Shown in pieces: positions 6,355 through 13,738 of a DNA stretch of 15,069 bases. This DNA is from Thermoplasmatota archaeon (GTDB taxonomy: Archaea; Thermoplasmatota; E2; DHVEG-1), in NCBI GenBank assembly GCA_030605515.1, contig JAUWIE010000118.1, forward strand, positions 1-15,069. The letters are read 5' to 3'. The translations under genes were made by a program, and so were the position numbers. The notes under the pieces are model-generated. The model was not told where the DNA came from, searched no databases, and worked only from the letters and a program-made list of their open reading frames with translations. Numbering within the stretch: the stretch's first letter is position 1; the number at the start of each line of letters is the position of its first letter.

Positions 6355-7677
6355 CTATATCAACTTAAAATAGTCATATCCACGAAATCCTTCTTTGAAA
6401 CAATAATGGAGTTCTTGAAAATCTTTTCTGAATTCTTTAACATCAGCTTTTATTTTTTTCACATCTTCATCTTTTAATAATGCTCGTTCATAGAAATCAG
6501 CGATATCATCCATTTCTTTTTCTTTCATTCCTATTCTTGTAAGCTCTGGTGTTCCCAGTCTAAGACCAGATGGGTTTAATGGATCTTTGTCACCAGGTAT
6601 TGTGTTCATATTTGTAATTATTCCCGCTTGCTCTAGTTTTTTTGATGCCTCTTTTCCTTTTTTAGGCCCTATTTCAAGTAATATTTGATGAGACTTTGTA
6701 AATCCTAGTTTTTCACCAAATACTTTGAACTCTCTTTCATTTAGTGCTTGTCCCAGGTACTGTGCATTTTTTATTATTTGTTTTGCATATGCCTCTCCAT
6801 ATTCTAGATGTTCAGCATACGCAATTGCTTTTGCTGCAACATGATGAAGATGATAAGAAGATGTAACACCTGGAAAAACTCCAAAGCCAAGTTTTCTTAA
6901 AAATGATTTATCATCATCGGTATCTCCTTTATGATCAGATATTATCATTCCACCCTGCGGCCCAGGAAGGGTTTTATGAGTGCTACCACTCATCACATCC
7001 GCACCCTCTCTAAGCGGATCTTGAAATTGTTTACCAGCAATCAGTCCAAGAACATGAGCTGCATCATAAATAAGATATGCACCAACATCATGTGCTGCCT
7101 CTGCAATTTCTTTTATTGGACTAGGAAACAAAAACACAGAACGGCCATTTAATGCAAGCTTTGGTTTTACCTTTTTAATAAGTTTTACAGCACCATCAAC
7201 ATCAATATTCATCTCTTCATCATTAAACGGATAAGAAATAAGATTAATACCTCTGACACCAGCGGCACCCCATTTACCAAAAGAAATATGAGCACCATTA
7301 GCAAGATCCAGTACAGTTGCTGATTCACCTGGTTTCATAAGTGCTTTTAGAATCGCAATGTTTGCAGTTGTTCCAGCAGTTGGTCGAACATCTACATAGT
7401 TGCATTTAAATAATTTTTTAGCAAGCTCCATTGCTTTTTCTTCAACGTTATCAAAGAACATACATCCTTCATAGTATCTATGCCCAGGAGTACCCTCAGC
7501 ATATCTACCATGAAAATCAGTAATAAGCATCTCTTTACAAAGTGGAGATAAAACGTTTTCACTTGCTATCATTGGAATTGAGTTAGCAAAAAACTCATTG
7601 TTTTTCTTTGCTTGACTTCTAATATATTTAACTTCATCATACCAGTTTATAGAAACCACCAAAAGCCATATCCACAA
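6355..7677 (-). CDS. glyA: Serine hydroxymethyltransferase
   Basis: PLP-dependent enzyme interconverting serine and glycine with transfer of a one-carbon unit to a tetrahydropterin. Visible: IPMIASENVLSP (34-45), DFHGRYAEGTPGHRYYEG (54-71), DAAHVLGL with Asp205 and His208 at the cofactor, the PLP lysine at Lys235 in STHKTLPGPQGG, and LRLGTPELTRIGM near the C-terminus. Length is usual for archaeal GlyA. The start is unusual: no in-frame ATG exists before Met36. The span given begins at a TTG, but the first residues (MWIWLLVV) are not family-like; a GTG at 7659 would give MVSINWYDEV, which fits archaeal GlyA better. GGTGG at about 7659-7655 also stands before an ATA codon at 7650. pepQ ends 39 bases upstream, so the gene is probably in its operon. 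Confidence 0.93.
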   Translation of the reverse strand: MWIWLLVVSINWYDEVKYIRSQAKKNNEFFANSIPMIASENVLSPLCKEMLITDFHGRYAEGTPGHRYYEGCMFFDNVEEKAMELAKKLFKCNYVDVRPTAGTTANIAILKALMKPGESATVLDLANGAHISFGKWGAAGVRGINLISYPFNDEEMNIDVDGAVKLIKKVKPKLALNGRSVFLFPSPIKEIAEAAHDVGAYLIYDAAHVLGLIAGKQFQDPLREGADVMSGSTHKTLPGPQGGMIISDHKGDTDDDKSFLRKLGFGVFPGVTSSYHLHHVAAKAIAYAEHLEYGEAYAKQIIKNAQYLGQALNEREFKVFGEKLGFTKSHQILLEIGPKKGKEASKKLEQAGIITNMNTIPGDKDPLNPSGLRLGTPELTRIGMKEKEMDDIADFYERALLKDEDVKKIKADVKEFRKDFQELHYCFKEGFRGYDYFKLI

Positions 7678-7716
7678 ATCTCATAAAAAGGTAATGGATA
7701 ACAAAAAAAAGAAGAT

Positions 7717-8829
7717 CTAAACCTCAATTAAATCTCTCGTTGTTTTTGTAAAAATTTCAACTCCATCTCTTTGTATTAAAACATCATCTTCAATTCTGAC
7801 ACCACCAAAACCAGGTATATAAACGCCAGGTTCAACAGTAAAAACCATGTTCTCTTTTAATTTAACATCACAATCAGCACTTAATCCTACTTCGCCATCA
7901 TGAACAGCAAGACCAAGAGAATGCCCGGTGGAATGAATAAAGCCTCCTTTAAAACGTGTGTTATCAATATAAGAATTTACGGCATTATGCACTTCGTTTG
8001 CTTTTATACCTGGTTTAATTGTATCAAATCCGATTTTCTGTGCATTTAAAACGATTCTATGCATCTCTTTTTGCTTTTCATTTGCCTTTCCAAACATAAA
8101 AGTCCTTGTAATATCTGAGTTATATTTTCTAAAACATACACCGAAATCAAACAATGCAAAATCCCCTTTTCTCAATTTAGTATCTCCATGACTGTAATGT
8201 GGCTCTGCAGTGTTTTTTCCAAAAGAAGAAATCGTTTCAAAAGCAGGTTTATCAGCACCATTCTTCTGAAATAAATAATCAATCTCTGCAGCTACTTCAT
8301 ACTCATAAACACCTTCTTTTAATAATTCTGGAATTTTCTTCATAACTTCATCAGCGATTCTACATGATTTCTTAATCTGTGCTATCTCAAAATCATCTTT
8401 AATAAGCCTAGTTTTAGCAAGCGCATCTGAAATATCAACAAACTTTGATTTAGTGAATTTTTCACTAAATTTATTAAAATCTTTATGAGAGAGTCCAGCA
8501 AAATTTATCCCGATTTTTTTAGCAGAAGAAATAAATCTTATCAAATATTCTTCAAAATCGTTTTTATTTTTATAAACATGAAGATTAACATCAGATTTCT
8601 TTGCACTTTCTTCTTCAAGTTCCGATACCAATAAATCTAAATTCCCATCACTATGTAAAATTGCTACTGCTCCTTCAAAAATACCTTTTTCAAGTCCGGT
8701 TACATAAAAAAAATTATTATCAATAAATGGCTCAATGGAATTTTTAATTACAATAATATCAGGTTTTTTACTTAAATTGTTAAATATATTTTTAACTCTT
8801 TTTTTCACTTTTATCTCACCGATAACCAT
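7717..8829 (-). CDS. pepQ: Xaa-Pro dipeptidase / M24 aminopeptidase
   Basis: Cytosolic metallopeptidase that cleaves an N-terminal residue before proline, helping amino-acid recovery. The N-terminal creatinase-like domain covers about 1-145 and the pita-bread M24 domain 146-370. All five metal ligands are present: Asp228 (FDFGVCF), Asp239 (SDITRTF), His303 (STGHSLGL), Glu333 (TVEPGVYIPG) and Glu347 (GVRIEDDV). His211 (AEPHYSHG) and His310 (AVHDGE) are also as expected. Prolidase and general Xaa-Pro aminopeptidase cannot be told apart safely. The start is open to doubt: a TATA-like TTTAAATA lies only three bases before this ATG, and a GTG at 8808 with GGTGAG six bases upstream could be the real start. 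It heads the run pepQ-glyA-kinase-lipid synthase. Confidence 0.9.
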   Translation of the reverse strand: MVIGEIKVKKRVKNIFNNLSKKPDIIVIKNSIEPFIDNNFFYVTGLEKGIFEGAVAILHSDGNLDLLVSELEEESAKKSDVNLHVYKNKNDFEEYLIRFISSAKKIGINFAGLSHKDFNKFSEKFTKSKFVDISDALAKTRLIKDDFEIAQIKKSCRIADEVMKKIPELLKEGVYEYEVAAEIDYLFQKNGADKPAFETISSFGKNTAEPHYSHGDTKLRKGDFALFDFGVCFRKYNSDITRTFMFGKANEKQKEMHRIVLNAQKIGFDTIKPGIKANEVHNAVNSYIDNTRFKGGFIHSTGHSLGLAVHDGEVGLSADCDVKLKENMVFTVEPGVYIPGFGGVRIEDDVLIQRDGVEIFTKTTRDLIEV

Positions 8830-8831
8830 GC

Positions 8832-8839
8832 TATTTAAA
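8832..8839 (-). promoter_or_regulatory. TATA-like element in front of pepQ
   Basis: TTTAAATA on the minus strand would place transcription start near 8810, downstream of the ATG at 8829 and next to a GTG at 8808. A weaker TATAATTT further upstream (about 8848-8855) would instead give a leaderless ATG at 8829. Sequence alone does not decide between them. Confidence 0.4.
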
Positions 8840-8897
8840 TTTATTAAAAATTATAGAAAGAAAGGGGATAGCCCTTTTAGAATCGGAATTTGAAAAA

Positions 8898-9284
8898 TTA
8901 TTTTTTATATTGCGATATTAGATTCTGAAGGTCACCCAAATCGTTTTTGATGGTTGACACTTGTTTCATTTTTTCGTCTTCGAAGTTCTTCAGAATATTT
9001 GGTAAAGGTTTCGTGAGCTTGTAAATATGTACAGGTCTTCCTTTTCCTTTTTTCTTCAGATCTCGTTTCTTTGCCCACCCTCGTCTTCTTAACTCCTGCA
9101 TCGCAACACTTACTTCAGGTTGTCTAAGATCAGCTCCTTGTTCAACATCCGCAGAACGGCATTCTTCAACCTGTGAAATATACATCAATGTTTTCGCAAG
9201 GTTTTTTGGCATACCTAGTTCTGAGAATAATAGAACGGCTTTATCATCTTTCTCATCCAATACAAATGATCTCTTTCGCTTCAT
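8898..9284 (-). CDS. Winged-helix transcriptional regulator (MarR/TrmB-like archaeal family)
   Basis: A 128-residue DNA-binding protein. The first 15 residues are basic. LLFSELGMPKNLAKTLMYIS is the first helix of the winged domain, DLRQPEVSVAMQELRRRGW (52-70) holds the recognition helix, and KKKGKGRPVHIYKL is the wing. Residues 92-128 are a charged helix likely to dimerise. This arrangement is seen in a conserved archaeal family; its ligand and targets are unknown to me. An ATG at 9308 would add eight residues, but a good TATA box sits only about 12 bases from it, whereas the ATG at 9284 is 36 bases away and has GAGGAG just upstream, so the shorter form is preferred. pepQ follows after 68 bases on the same strand. 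Confidence 0.82.
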   Translation of the reverse strand: MKRKRSFVLDEKDDKAVLLFSELGMPKNLAKTLMYISQVEECRSADVEQGADLRQPEVSVAMQELRRRGWAKKRDLKKKGKGRPVHIYKLTKPLPNILKNFEDEKMKQVSTIKNDLGDLQNLISQYKK

Positions 9285-9315
9285 AATCTCCTCTACCTCG
9301 TTATTCATTCGTTAG

Positions 9316-9324
9316 TATTTATAT
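9316..9324 (-). promoter_or_regulatory. TATA box of the wHTH regulator gene
   Basis: ATATAAATA on the minus strand. It predicts transcription start near 9294-9297, downstream of the ATG at 9308 but just upstream of the ATG at 9284, which supports the latter as start codon. Confidence 0.5.
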
Positions 9325-9343
9325 TTTTCTCATTTTTTCAATA

Positions 9344-9802
9344 TTAGGAGAGTAATTTTTTTAAATTTCTTATTTTTATCTTACTTTCACCTAGCATTTT
9401 TTTTGCTAGATCATCTGGATAATCCCCTGAAAATATAATTTCATTTACACCTGCATTAATTAGCATTTTAACACAAACGATACAAGGTGTATTAGTACAA
9501 TATAATACAGAATCTTTTATTGATGTTCCAAAAACAGCGGCTTGAATAATTGCATTTTGCTCTGCATGTAGACCTCTACACAACTCATGTCTTTCTCCCG
9601 ACGAAACATTTTGTTTTTCTCTAATGCAGCCAACTTCACTACAATGTTTAAGACCTTTAGGTGCTCCATTATAGCCTGTACTAAGAATATGTTTATCTTT
9701 TACGAGTATTGCACCGACTTTTCTTCTTAGACATGTACTTCTTTTAGCAACAACGTAAGCCATTTCCATAAAGTATTGATCATATGAGGGACGTTCTTTC
9801 AT
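9344..9802 (-). CDS. Deoxycytidylate (dCMP) deaminase
   Basis: Zinc-dependent cytosine nucleotide deaminase that converts dCMP to dUMP, the substrate for thymidylate synthesis. The zinc and catalytic motifs are complete: His79-Ala-Glu81 in LHAEQNAI, and Cys107-x2-Cys110 in TPCIVCVKML. The substrate-side motif STGYNGAPKGLKHC (41-54) and a second conserved block with two cysteines (54 and 59) and GERHELCR (69-76) match the ComEB/dCMP deaminase family. Length (152) is normal. The ATG at 9802 is preceded by a palindrome ATCATATGAT (9808-9817) close to the expected transcription start. It appears to have its own promoter. Confidence 0.93.
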   Translation of the reverse strand: MKERPSYDQYFMEMAYVVAKRSTCLRRKVGAILVKDKHILSTGYNGAPKGLKHCSEVGCIREKQNVSSGERHELCRGLHAEQNAIIQAAVFGTSIKDSVLYCTNTPCIVCVKMLINAGVNEIIFSGDYPDDLAKKMLGESKIKIRNLKKLLS

Positions 9803-9807
9803 AAAAA

Positions 9808-9817
9808 ATCATATGAT
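9808..9817. repeat. Palindrome ATCATATGAT upstream of dCMP deaminase gene
   Basis: A perfect 10-bp palindrome six bases upstream of the start codon. Nine of its bases (ATCATATGA) recur at 9779-9787 inside the start of the gene, 29 bases away. It could be an operator over the transcription start, but short AT-rich palindromes arise by chance in such DNA. Confidence 0.25.
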
Positions 9818-9909
9818 AATAGTTTGAGGGGTTAAATAAAATTATGATTTTTAATAACCTTTTATTTTATTAAAATATATCTGCTAAAATAATTTAAAAA
9901 AACTTCATT

Positions 9910-10578
9910 TTACTTTTGTTTTTCAGCAAATGGTTTAATTAATCTTTCTAATGTATTATAACAGCGAACTGTATCATTTCTTTTTATGACAAGACTCAAT
10001 TCTTGCGGTGTAAGAATTATGTCTAAAACATTAATATCTTCCCAAGCTACAAATCTTAATATGTTATACATCACACCTGGTTGAAACAAGAAATCTTTTG
10101 AGTATGTTAGTGATATTACTACAAGGTCTTCAACTACATTTAAGATTTTTTCATTGCCTAGCAACTCTAGTAGTTTTTCTTTATATCTTTGATTAGCTAC
10201 TATTCCCATCTCATAGTTTCCATGTATAACATTAAGAACACCACCTCTTTTAAAATTTATCTCATTATATAATTGTTGTATTTTATCAATTGATGTCGAT
10301 GATTCCTCAACTATTATATAACAAACATCGGTTTTAAGGATGGTTTCTCTAAAATAGTTAAACACCGGTTTTTTTTGTTTTTTTTCTAATGTTTCTGAGT
10401 ATCTCCGTAGAGCCATTACTATTGCTGATCGTTTTACCTTTTTTCCTAATTCTGCCTCTATTTTTGGTTTGAGATTTTCAGCTAGTTTGTTAAAAGATAC
10501 AATTCCATGATTGATTGCTTCTTGTAATAAGACCTGTCTTTTTATTGAATTTTTTACTGCATGACTGACTGTTACCAT
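9910..10578 (-). CDS. ACT-domain-like regulatory protein, function unknown
   Basis: A 222-residue soluble protein. Residues 1-65 are helical and basic (SIKRQVLLQEAINHGIVSF, KVKRSAIVMALRRYSE) and could be a DNA-binding or dimer domain. Residues about 80-150 and 152-216 look like two ACT-type units: the second has QPGVMYNILRFVAWEDINV, LDIILTPQELSLVI and DTVRCYNTLERLI, much like the amino-acid-sensing ACT repeats of aspartokinases (PGV, helix, xxINI, strand, helix). I infer an amino-acid-binding regulator; no enzyme domain is visible. GGTG lies six bases before the ATG. A TATA-like AATATATAATAG stands near 10615-10625 on this strand. Confidence 0.65.
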   Translation of the reverse strand: MVTVSHAVKNSIKRQVLLQEAINHGIVSFNKLAENLKPKIEAELGKKVKRSAIVMALRRYSETLEKKQKKPVFNYFRETILKTDVCYIIVEESSTSIDKIQQLYNEINFKRGGVLNVIHGNYEMGIVANQRYKEKLLELLGNEKILNVVEDLVVISLTYSKDFLFQPGVMYNILRFVAWEDINVLDIILTPQELSLVIKRNDTVRCYNTLERLIKPFAEKQK

Positions 10579-10802
10579 TATAACACCAAAGTTATTTTTT
10601 TTATTATTTTTACACTATTATATATTATTCACATACTTATATATAAATTTTGTTATTATATGTACATAAATTATTTTAAGAAGGTTATAATAAACATTAA
10701 ATTGTAATTACTCTGATATAAAATTTGTTATCAATATAAGAGATAAGAGAGAATATCATTATATTGGAAGGGAAAAAATCTCGAAAAAATTGTTAGAGAA
10801 GG

Positions 10803-11126
10803 GTGATAATAACGAAAAAACAAATAATTAAAGTTATAGATGAAATGGTAGATCTTACACTTACATCAAATGTAAAAATTAGCGCCTATGATAAAAGATA
10901 TTTAAAAATTCAGATCATAGAGGCAACTGAGATTTTACTGAAACACAAATCACCACTTAGCAACAAAATGATTATTGGTTATATTAATGGAAAAATAGAA
11001 TCCACGTTAAATTCTAATAATTTGAGAAAACCAGTAATAATAAACGATTACGATCGAGATTGTTTCAAAGAAAAAATGTGTGAAGTTATTTTACAAATAA
11101 TAGGAAAAACAAAGATTGCGGTGTAG
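10803..11126 (+). CDS. Hypothetical small protein
   Basis: I do not recognise this 107-residue protein. It is mostly helical by appearance, rich in Ile, Lys and Asn (KKQIIKVIDEMVDLTLTSN, KIQIIEATEILLKHKSPLS, FKEKMCEVILQIIG), without a signal peptide, membrane segment or catalytic motif. The start shown is a GTG with no properly spaced Shine-Dalgarno; the next candidate is the ATG at 10845. It is the first of three plus-strand small genes set in a minus-strand region. The upstream 224 bases (10579-10802) are very AT-rich and hold promoter-like elements but no other gene I can support. Confidence 0.5.
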   Translation: MIITKKQIIKVIDEMVDLTLTSNVKISAYDKRYLKIQIIEATEILLKHKSPLSNKMIIGYINGKIESTLNSNNLRKPVIINDYDRDCFKEKMCEVILQIIGKTKIAV

Positions 11127-11136
11127 TGATATTAAT

Positions 11137-11253
11137 ATGAAAATTGTTGGCGAAATATCAACTGTTGAAGAAGCAAGAGAAATAAAATTCATAGCAGAAA
11201 TATCAATGATTGGGAATATAGCTAGAACACTTGCTTTAGAAATAAAAAAATGA
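11137..11253 (+). CDS. Possible 38-residue small protein
   Basis: An ATG-to-TGA frame starting ten bases after the preceding gene's stop. The product is MKIVGEISTVEEAREIKFI followed by AEISMIGNIARTLALEIKK: two helix-forming, amphipathic, Glu/Lys-rich segments. The close spacing suggests a two-gene unit with the 107-residue protein, as in many small-protein pairs, but the ribosome-binding site (GTGATATTA region) is weak and 38 codons can stay open by chance. No family is recognised. Confidence 0.35.
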   Translation: MKIVGEISTVEEAREIKFIAEISMIGNIARTLALEIKK

Positions 11254-11353
11254 TTTATTTCAAATTTCGAAGTTAAATTTTAAAATGATAATATAAATTT
11301 AGTTATGATTATTCTTTTTACTAGAATATTAAAAATATTTTTTTCAATAACGT

Positions 11354-11376
11354 TAGTCTTAAAAACATAAAGACTA
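11354..11376 (+). promoter_or_regulatory. Inverted repeat in the leader/promoter of the 108-residue gene
   Basis: TAGTCTT (11354-11360) and AAGACTA (11370-11376) form a 7-bp inverted repeat with a nine-base spacer. A TATA-like CTTAAAAACA overlaps its left arm and a second one, CTATATATAG, its right arm, so it could be an operator across the promoter or a hairpin in a short leader just before the ribosome-binding site. Confidence 0.35.
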
Positions 11377-11388
11377 TATATAGTATTT

Positions 11389-11395
11389 AGGAGGT
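11389..11395 (+). promoter_or_regulatory. Strong Shine-Dalgarno AGGAGGT
   Basis: AGGAGGT, the best ribosome-binding site in the window, ends seven bases before the ATG at 11403. It strongly supports that small gene as real and well translated. Confidence 0.7.
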
Positions 11396-11402
11396 ATAAA
11401 AA

Positions 11403-11729
11403 ATGGTACATAAATATGGTATTTATCAATCAACTTCAACTAGTTGTATATTCTATAAACAAGATAGAGATGGTAACCAATCAACATTTAATTTATTTAT
11501 TGCACCAAAAGATGAAAGTGAAGAGGGGGAAAAAATTTTTGCATTTGTTGATAATGAACAACTGCAACAAAAAAATTGGTTCGGCACAAATAAAGAACTA
11601 TCAATAGAAGAAGTAGTTAAAGCATTTGGAGGATGGGCAACAGATGCTCCTCTTGTCTTTGAAATGGAAGCAACAAAACATTTAGGAAATTGTCTTGGGT
11701 CAAAAATAAAAAACTCAGAAAATAAGTGA
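11403..11729 (+). CDS. Hypothetical acidic small protein
   Basis: A 108-residue soluble protein of unknown family. It has mixed strand and helix character: KYGIYQSTSTSCIFYKQDRD, STFNLFIAPKDESEEGEK, IFAFVDNEQLQQKNWFG, then LSIEEVVKAFGGWATD and a C-terminal PLVFEMEATKHLGNCLGS. No signal peptide, membrane segment or catalytic motif is visible. Two cysteines (15, 97) are too far apart in sequence to call a metal site. The start is fixed by AGGAGGT seven bases upstream. Its stop is seven bases from the convergent RNase Z gene's stop. Its strand and lack of recognisable relatives set it apart from the housekeeping genes around it. Confidence 0.75.
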   Translation: MVHKYGIYQSTSTSCIFYKQDRDGNQSTFNLFIAPKDESEEGEKIFAFVDNEQLQQKNWFGTNKELSIEEVVKAFGGWATDAPLVFEMEATKHLGNCLGSKIKNSENK

Positions 11730-11736
11730 TTTCTAA

Positions 11737-12657
11737 TTATTTCTTCAATTTTACATCATATTCTTGGAAATCTTTAGCTACAAATGAATCCTTAAATATC
11801 TTTTGTGCATCATTTTCTAAAATCCGATGATCCAAATACCTAGGGCTAATATGAGTTAAAAACAATTTTCCAACATTTGCTTTTTTCGCAATTTCAGCAG
11901 CCTGAAATGCAGTAGTATGACCATACTCATTTGATACATCCTCAAGCTCTGAATCAAATGTTGCATCATGAATTAAAACATCTGCATCTTTTGAGAAATC
12001 AATCATTTTTTCATATGGTTTTGTATCACCAGATATCACAATTTTCCTTCCTTTCCTCTGGGGGCCAAGTACCAATTCGGGTGTGATTTTTCTACCATCT
12101 TTTAATGTTACAGACTCCCCTTTTTGTAATTTACTAAACAACGGCCCCTCTGGAATACCAAGCTCAAGAGCTCTAGGTTTATTAAATTTACCAGGTCTCA
12201 TATCTTCCTCAATTGCATAAGCAAATGCAGGAATACCATGCTTAACACTCATGACATGTATTGTATATTTATTAAAATCAAGTGAATCTCCATTTTTTAC
12301 CTCATGCGCTATTATCTCATAATTTGGTTTAAAATAACCAAGTGATAAAAGCTGCTGAAGAAGCATAATCATTCCTGTAGGGCCATAGATATGCAAAGGT
12401 TTGTCTCTATCATTAAGTTGCATTGTCTGGATAAGCCCAGGAAGCCCTAAGAAATGATCACCATGAAAATGTGTGACAAATACTTTTGAGACTTGCATAT
12501 AACTTAGTTTTGATTTCTGAAACTGCCGCTGAGTTCCTTCACCGCAATCGAATAGTAATATTTCACTACCTCTTTTCAAAGCTATTGATGATACGTTTCG
12601 TTTCACAGTAGGCCAGCTACCGCCAGTTCCAAGAAATATAATACTTAACTGCGTCAT
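11737..12657 (-). CDS. rnz: Ribonuclease Z (tRNA 3'-endonuclease)
   Basis: Metallo-beta-lactamase-fold endonuclease that removes the 3' trailer from tRNA precursors. Counting from the ATG at 12657: the N-terminal FLGTGGSWPTVKRN, the FDCGEGTQRQF block (36-46), the zinc motif HFHGDH (63-68), further metal ligands His140, Asp211 (ISGDTKP) and His269 (LTHISPRY), and a predicted flexible-arm region around 150-205. Length (306) is normal. A TTG at 12663 would add two residues, but the ATG is in family register (MTQLSIIFLGTGG). It lies 43 bases after the tRNA methyltransferase gene on the same strand, forming a tRNA-maturation pair. Confidence 0.95.
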   Translation of the reverse strand: MTQLSIIFLGTGGSWPTVKRNVSSIALKRGSEILLFDCGEGTQRQFQKSKLSYMQVSKVFVTHFHGDHFLGLPGLIQTMQLNDRDKPLHIYGPTGMIMLLQQLLSLGYFKPNYEIIAHEVKNGDSLDFNKYTIHVMSVKHGIPAFAYAIEEDMRPGKFNKPRALELGIPEGPLFSKLQKGESVTLKDGRKITPELVLGPQRKGRKIVISGDTKPYEKMIDFSKDADVLIHDATFDSELEDVSNEYGHTTAFQAAEIAKKANVGKLFLTHISPRYLDHRILENDAQKIFKDSFVAKDFQEYDVKLKK

Positions 12658-12699
12658 TTTCAAAAAACAGATTATATATCACTAGTAAAAGTATTTTGG

Positions 12700-13710
12700 T
12701 TATTTTTGATATACCGCAAAATAACGAATAAGGCTACGATGAGCGCGGAAATCATGGACTTCAATCAATGTTAAATATTTTTCACCAAGATATATCATAT
12801 CCTTGTTTGATAATCCAATTACAGCTTTGCCCTGTTGTTTTAAAACATGTGAAATGTTTTTAAAAGCACGATCATAAAGTTGTTTGATATCCTCTCCTTT
12901 GGTCGTAGTTGCTTTACCATAGGGTAGATCAGTTACAACAGCGTCAACCTTACCAATTTTTTTTTTGATATCACCTATGTCAGAACAGAATAACTCATAG
13001 TTATTTATCTTATAGAAATCCATAGTTATTTTACTTCCTTCAATCATTTTTTTTTCAATGTCACTTCCAATTATTTTTATACCAATAAGACCCGCTTCTA
13101 GTAACAAGCCACCAGTGCCACAAAAAGGATCAAGTAATACTTCATTTTTTTTTACACATGCTATATTAACTAAACTCCTTGCAAGTTTTGGGTGTATTGA
13201 GATAGGAGAAAAAAATGGGCGATATTGCACTTTTCTTTGTTCAAATTGCCTTCTATTTACCTCTTTGATTTTTAAACAAACATATACAGTTGACTTTGTT
13301 ATTATTCCTCGTATTTCAATATCAGGTTTTACTAATATTACCTTCCTTTTATTTGAATATATTTCTGCTAAAGGTTGAACAATTGATTGTGAATCAATAG
13401 TATTATCTGATCTGTTTCTATATCTTATTGCTACTGAACCATTTTTTTTAATAGGATAATCTATTGCTTTTTTTTTTATCTTTTCAGCTGATGAAACACA
13501 AGAAAACAAGAATTCATCTATAAAAAATGTTAACGCTAATTTATCTGCTAATTTTTTTATTTTATCTTCTTTTTCAATTGTCTCAATGATCAAAACATCT
13601 TCATTTGACTCAATAATATTATAATTGATCATCTCAGCTTTTAAACATGAAAAAACCTCTGATGTTGGTAATGTCTTATGTTCTTTAGAAAGTTCAAATA
13701 AATATCTCAT
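12700..13710 (-). CDS. tRNA (guanine(10)-N2)-methyltransferase, Trm-G10 type
   Basis: SAM-dependent enzyme that methylates G10 of tRNA to m2G and, in archaea, usually m2,2G. The N-terminal half (about 1-150) holds the THUMP RNA-binding domain, with the characteristic end VKPDIEIRGIITKSTVYVCL (127-146). The methyltransferase domain starts with RPFFSPISIHPKLARSLVN (164-182), motif I LLDPFCGTGGLLLEAG (192-207), an acidic residue binding SAM in SDIEKKMIEG, and the catalytic motif IV DLPYG (261-265), the N-methylase type (D/N)PPY variant. Length (336) fits archaeal Trm-G10. The ATG is 28 bases downstream of the antiporter stop, and RNase Z follows. Confidence 0.9.
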   Translation of the reverse strand: MRYLFELSKEHKTLPTSEVFSCLKAEMINYNIIESNEDVLIIETIEKEDKIKKLADKLALTFFIDEFLFSCVSSAEKIKKKAIDYPIKKNGSVAIRYRNRSDNTIDSQSIVQPLAEIYSNKRKVILVKPDIEIRGIITKSTVYVCLKIKEVNRRQFEQRKVQYRPFFSPISIHPKLARSLVNIACVKKNEVLLDPFCGTGGLLLEAGLIGIKIIGSDIEKKMIEGSKITMDFYKINNYELFCSDIGDIKKKIGKVDAVVTDLPYGKATTTKGEDIKQLYDRAFKNISHVLKQQGKAVIGLSNKDMIYLGEKYLTLIEVHDFRAHRSLIRYFAVYQK

Positions 13711-13738
13711 GATCAGATTTGTAATAAGCTATAGTTTT

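Noticed and set aside
9910..10578. Aspartokinase fragment
   Set aside because: The C-terminal half resembles ACT repeats of aspartokinase, but the N-terminal 65 residues are a separate helical domain and no kinase remnant is present; the gene looks complete as a regulator.
10659..10668. Palindrome TATGTACATA between the ACT-like gene and the small-gene islet
   Set aside because: It is a perfect 10-bp palindrome containing TACATA, but stands alone in extremely AT-rich sequence without further copies, so chance is a sufficient explanation.
12671..12680. TATA-like GATATATAAT (minus strand) as the rnz promoter
   Set aside because: A start about 26 bases downstream would fall inside the rnz coding region, after its ATG; the short gap to the upstream tRNA methyltransferase gene makes a shared transcript simpler.
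13058..13378. Open frame antisense to the tRNA methyltransferase gene
   Set aside because: It overlaps the conserved Trm-G10 gene completely and has no signal of its own.
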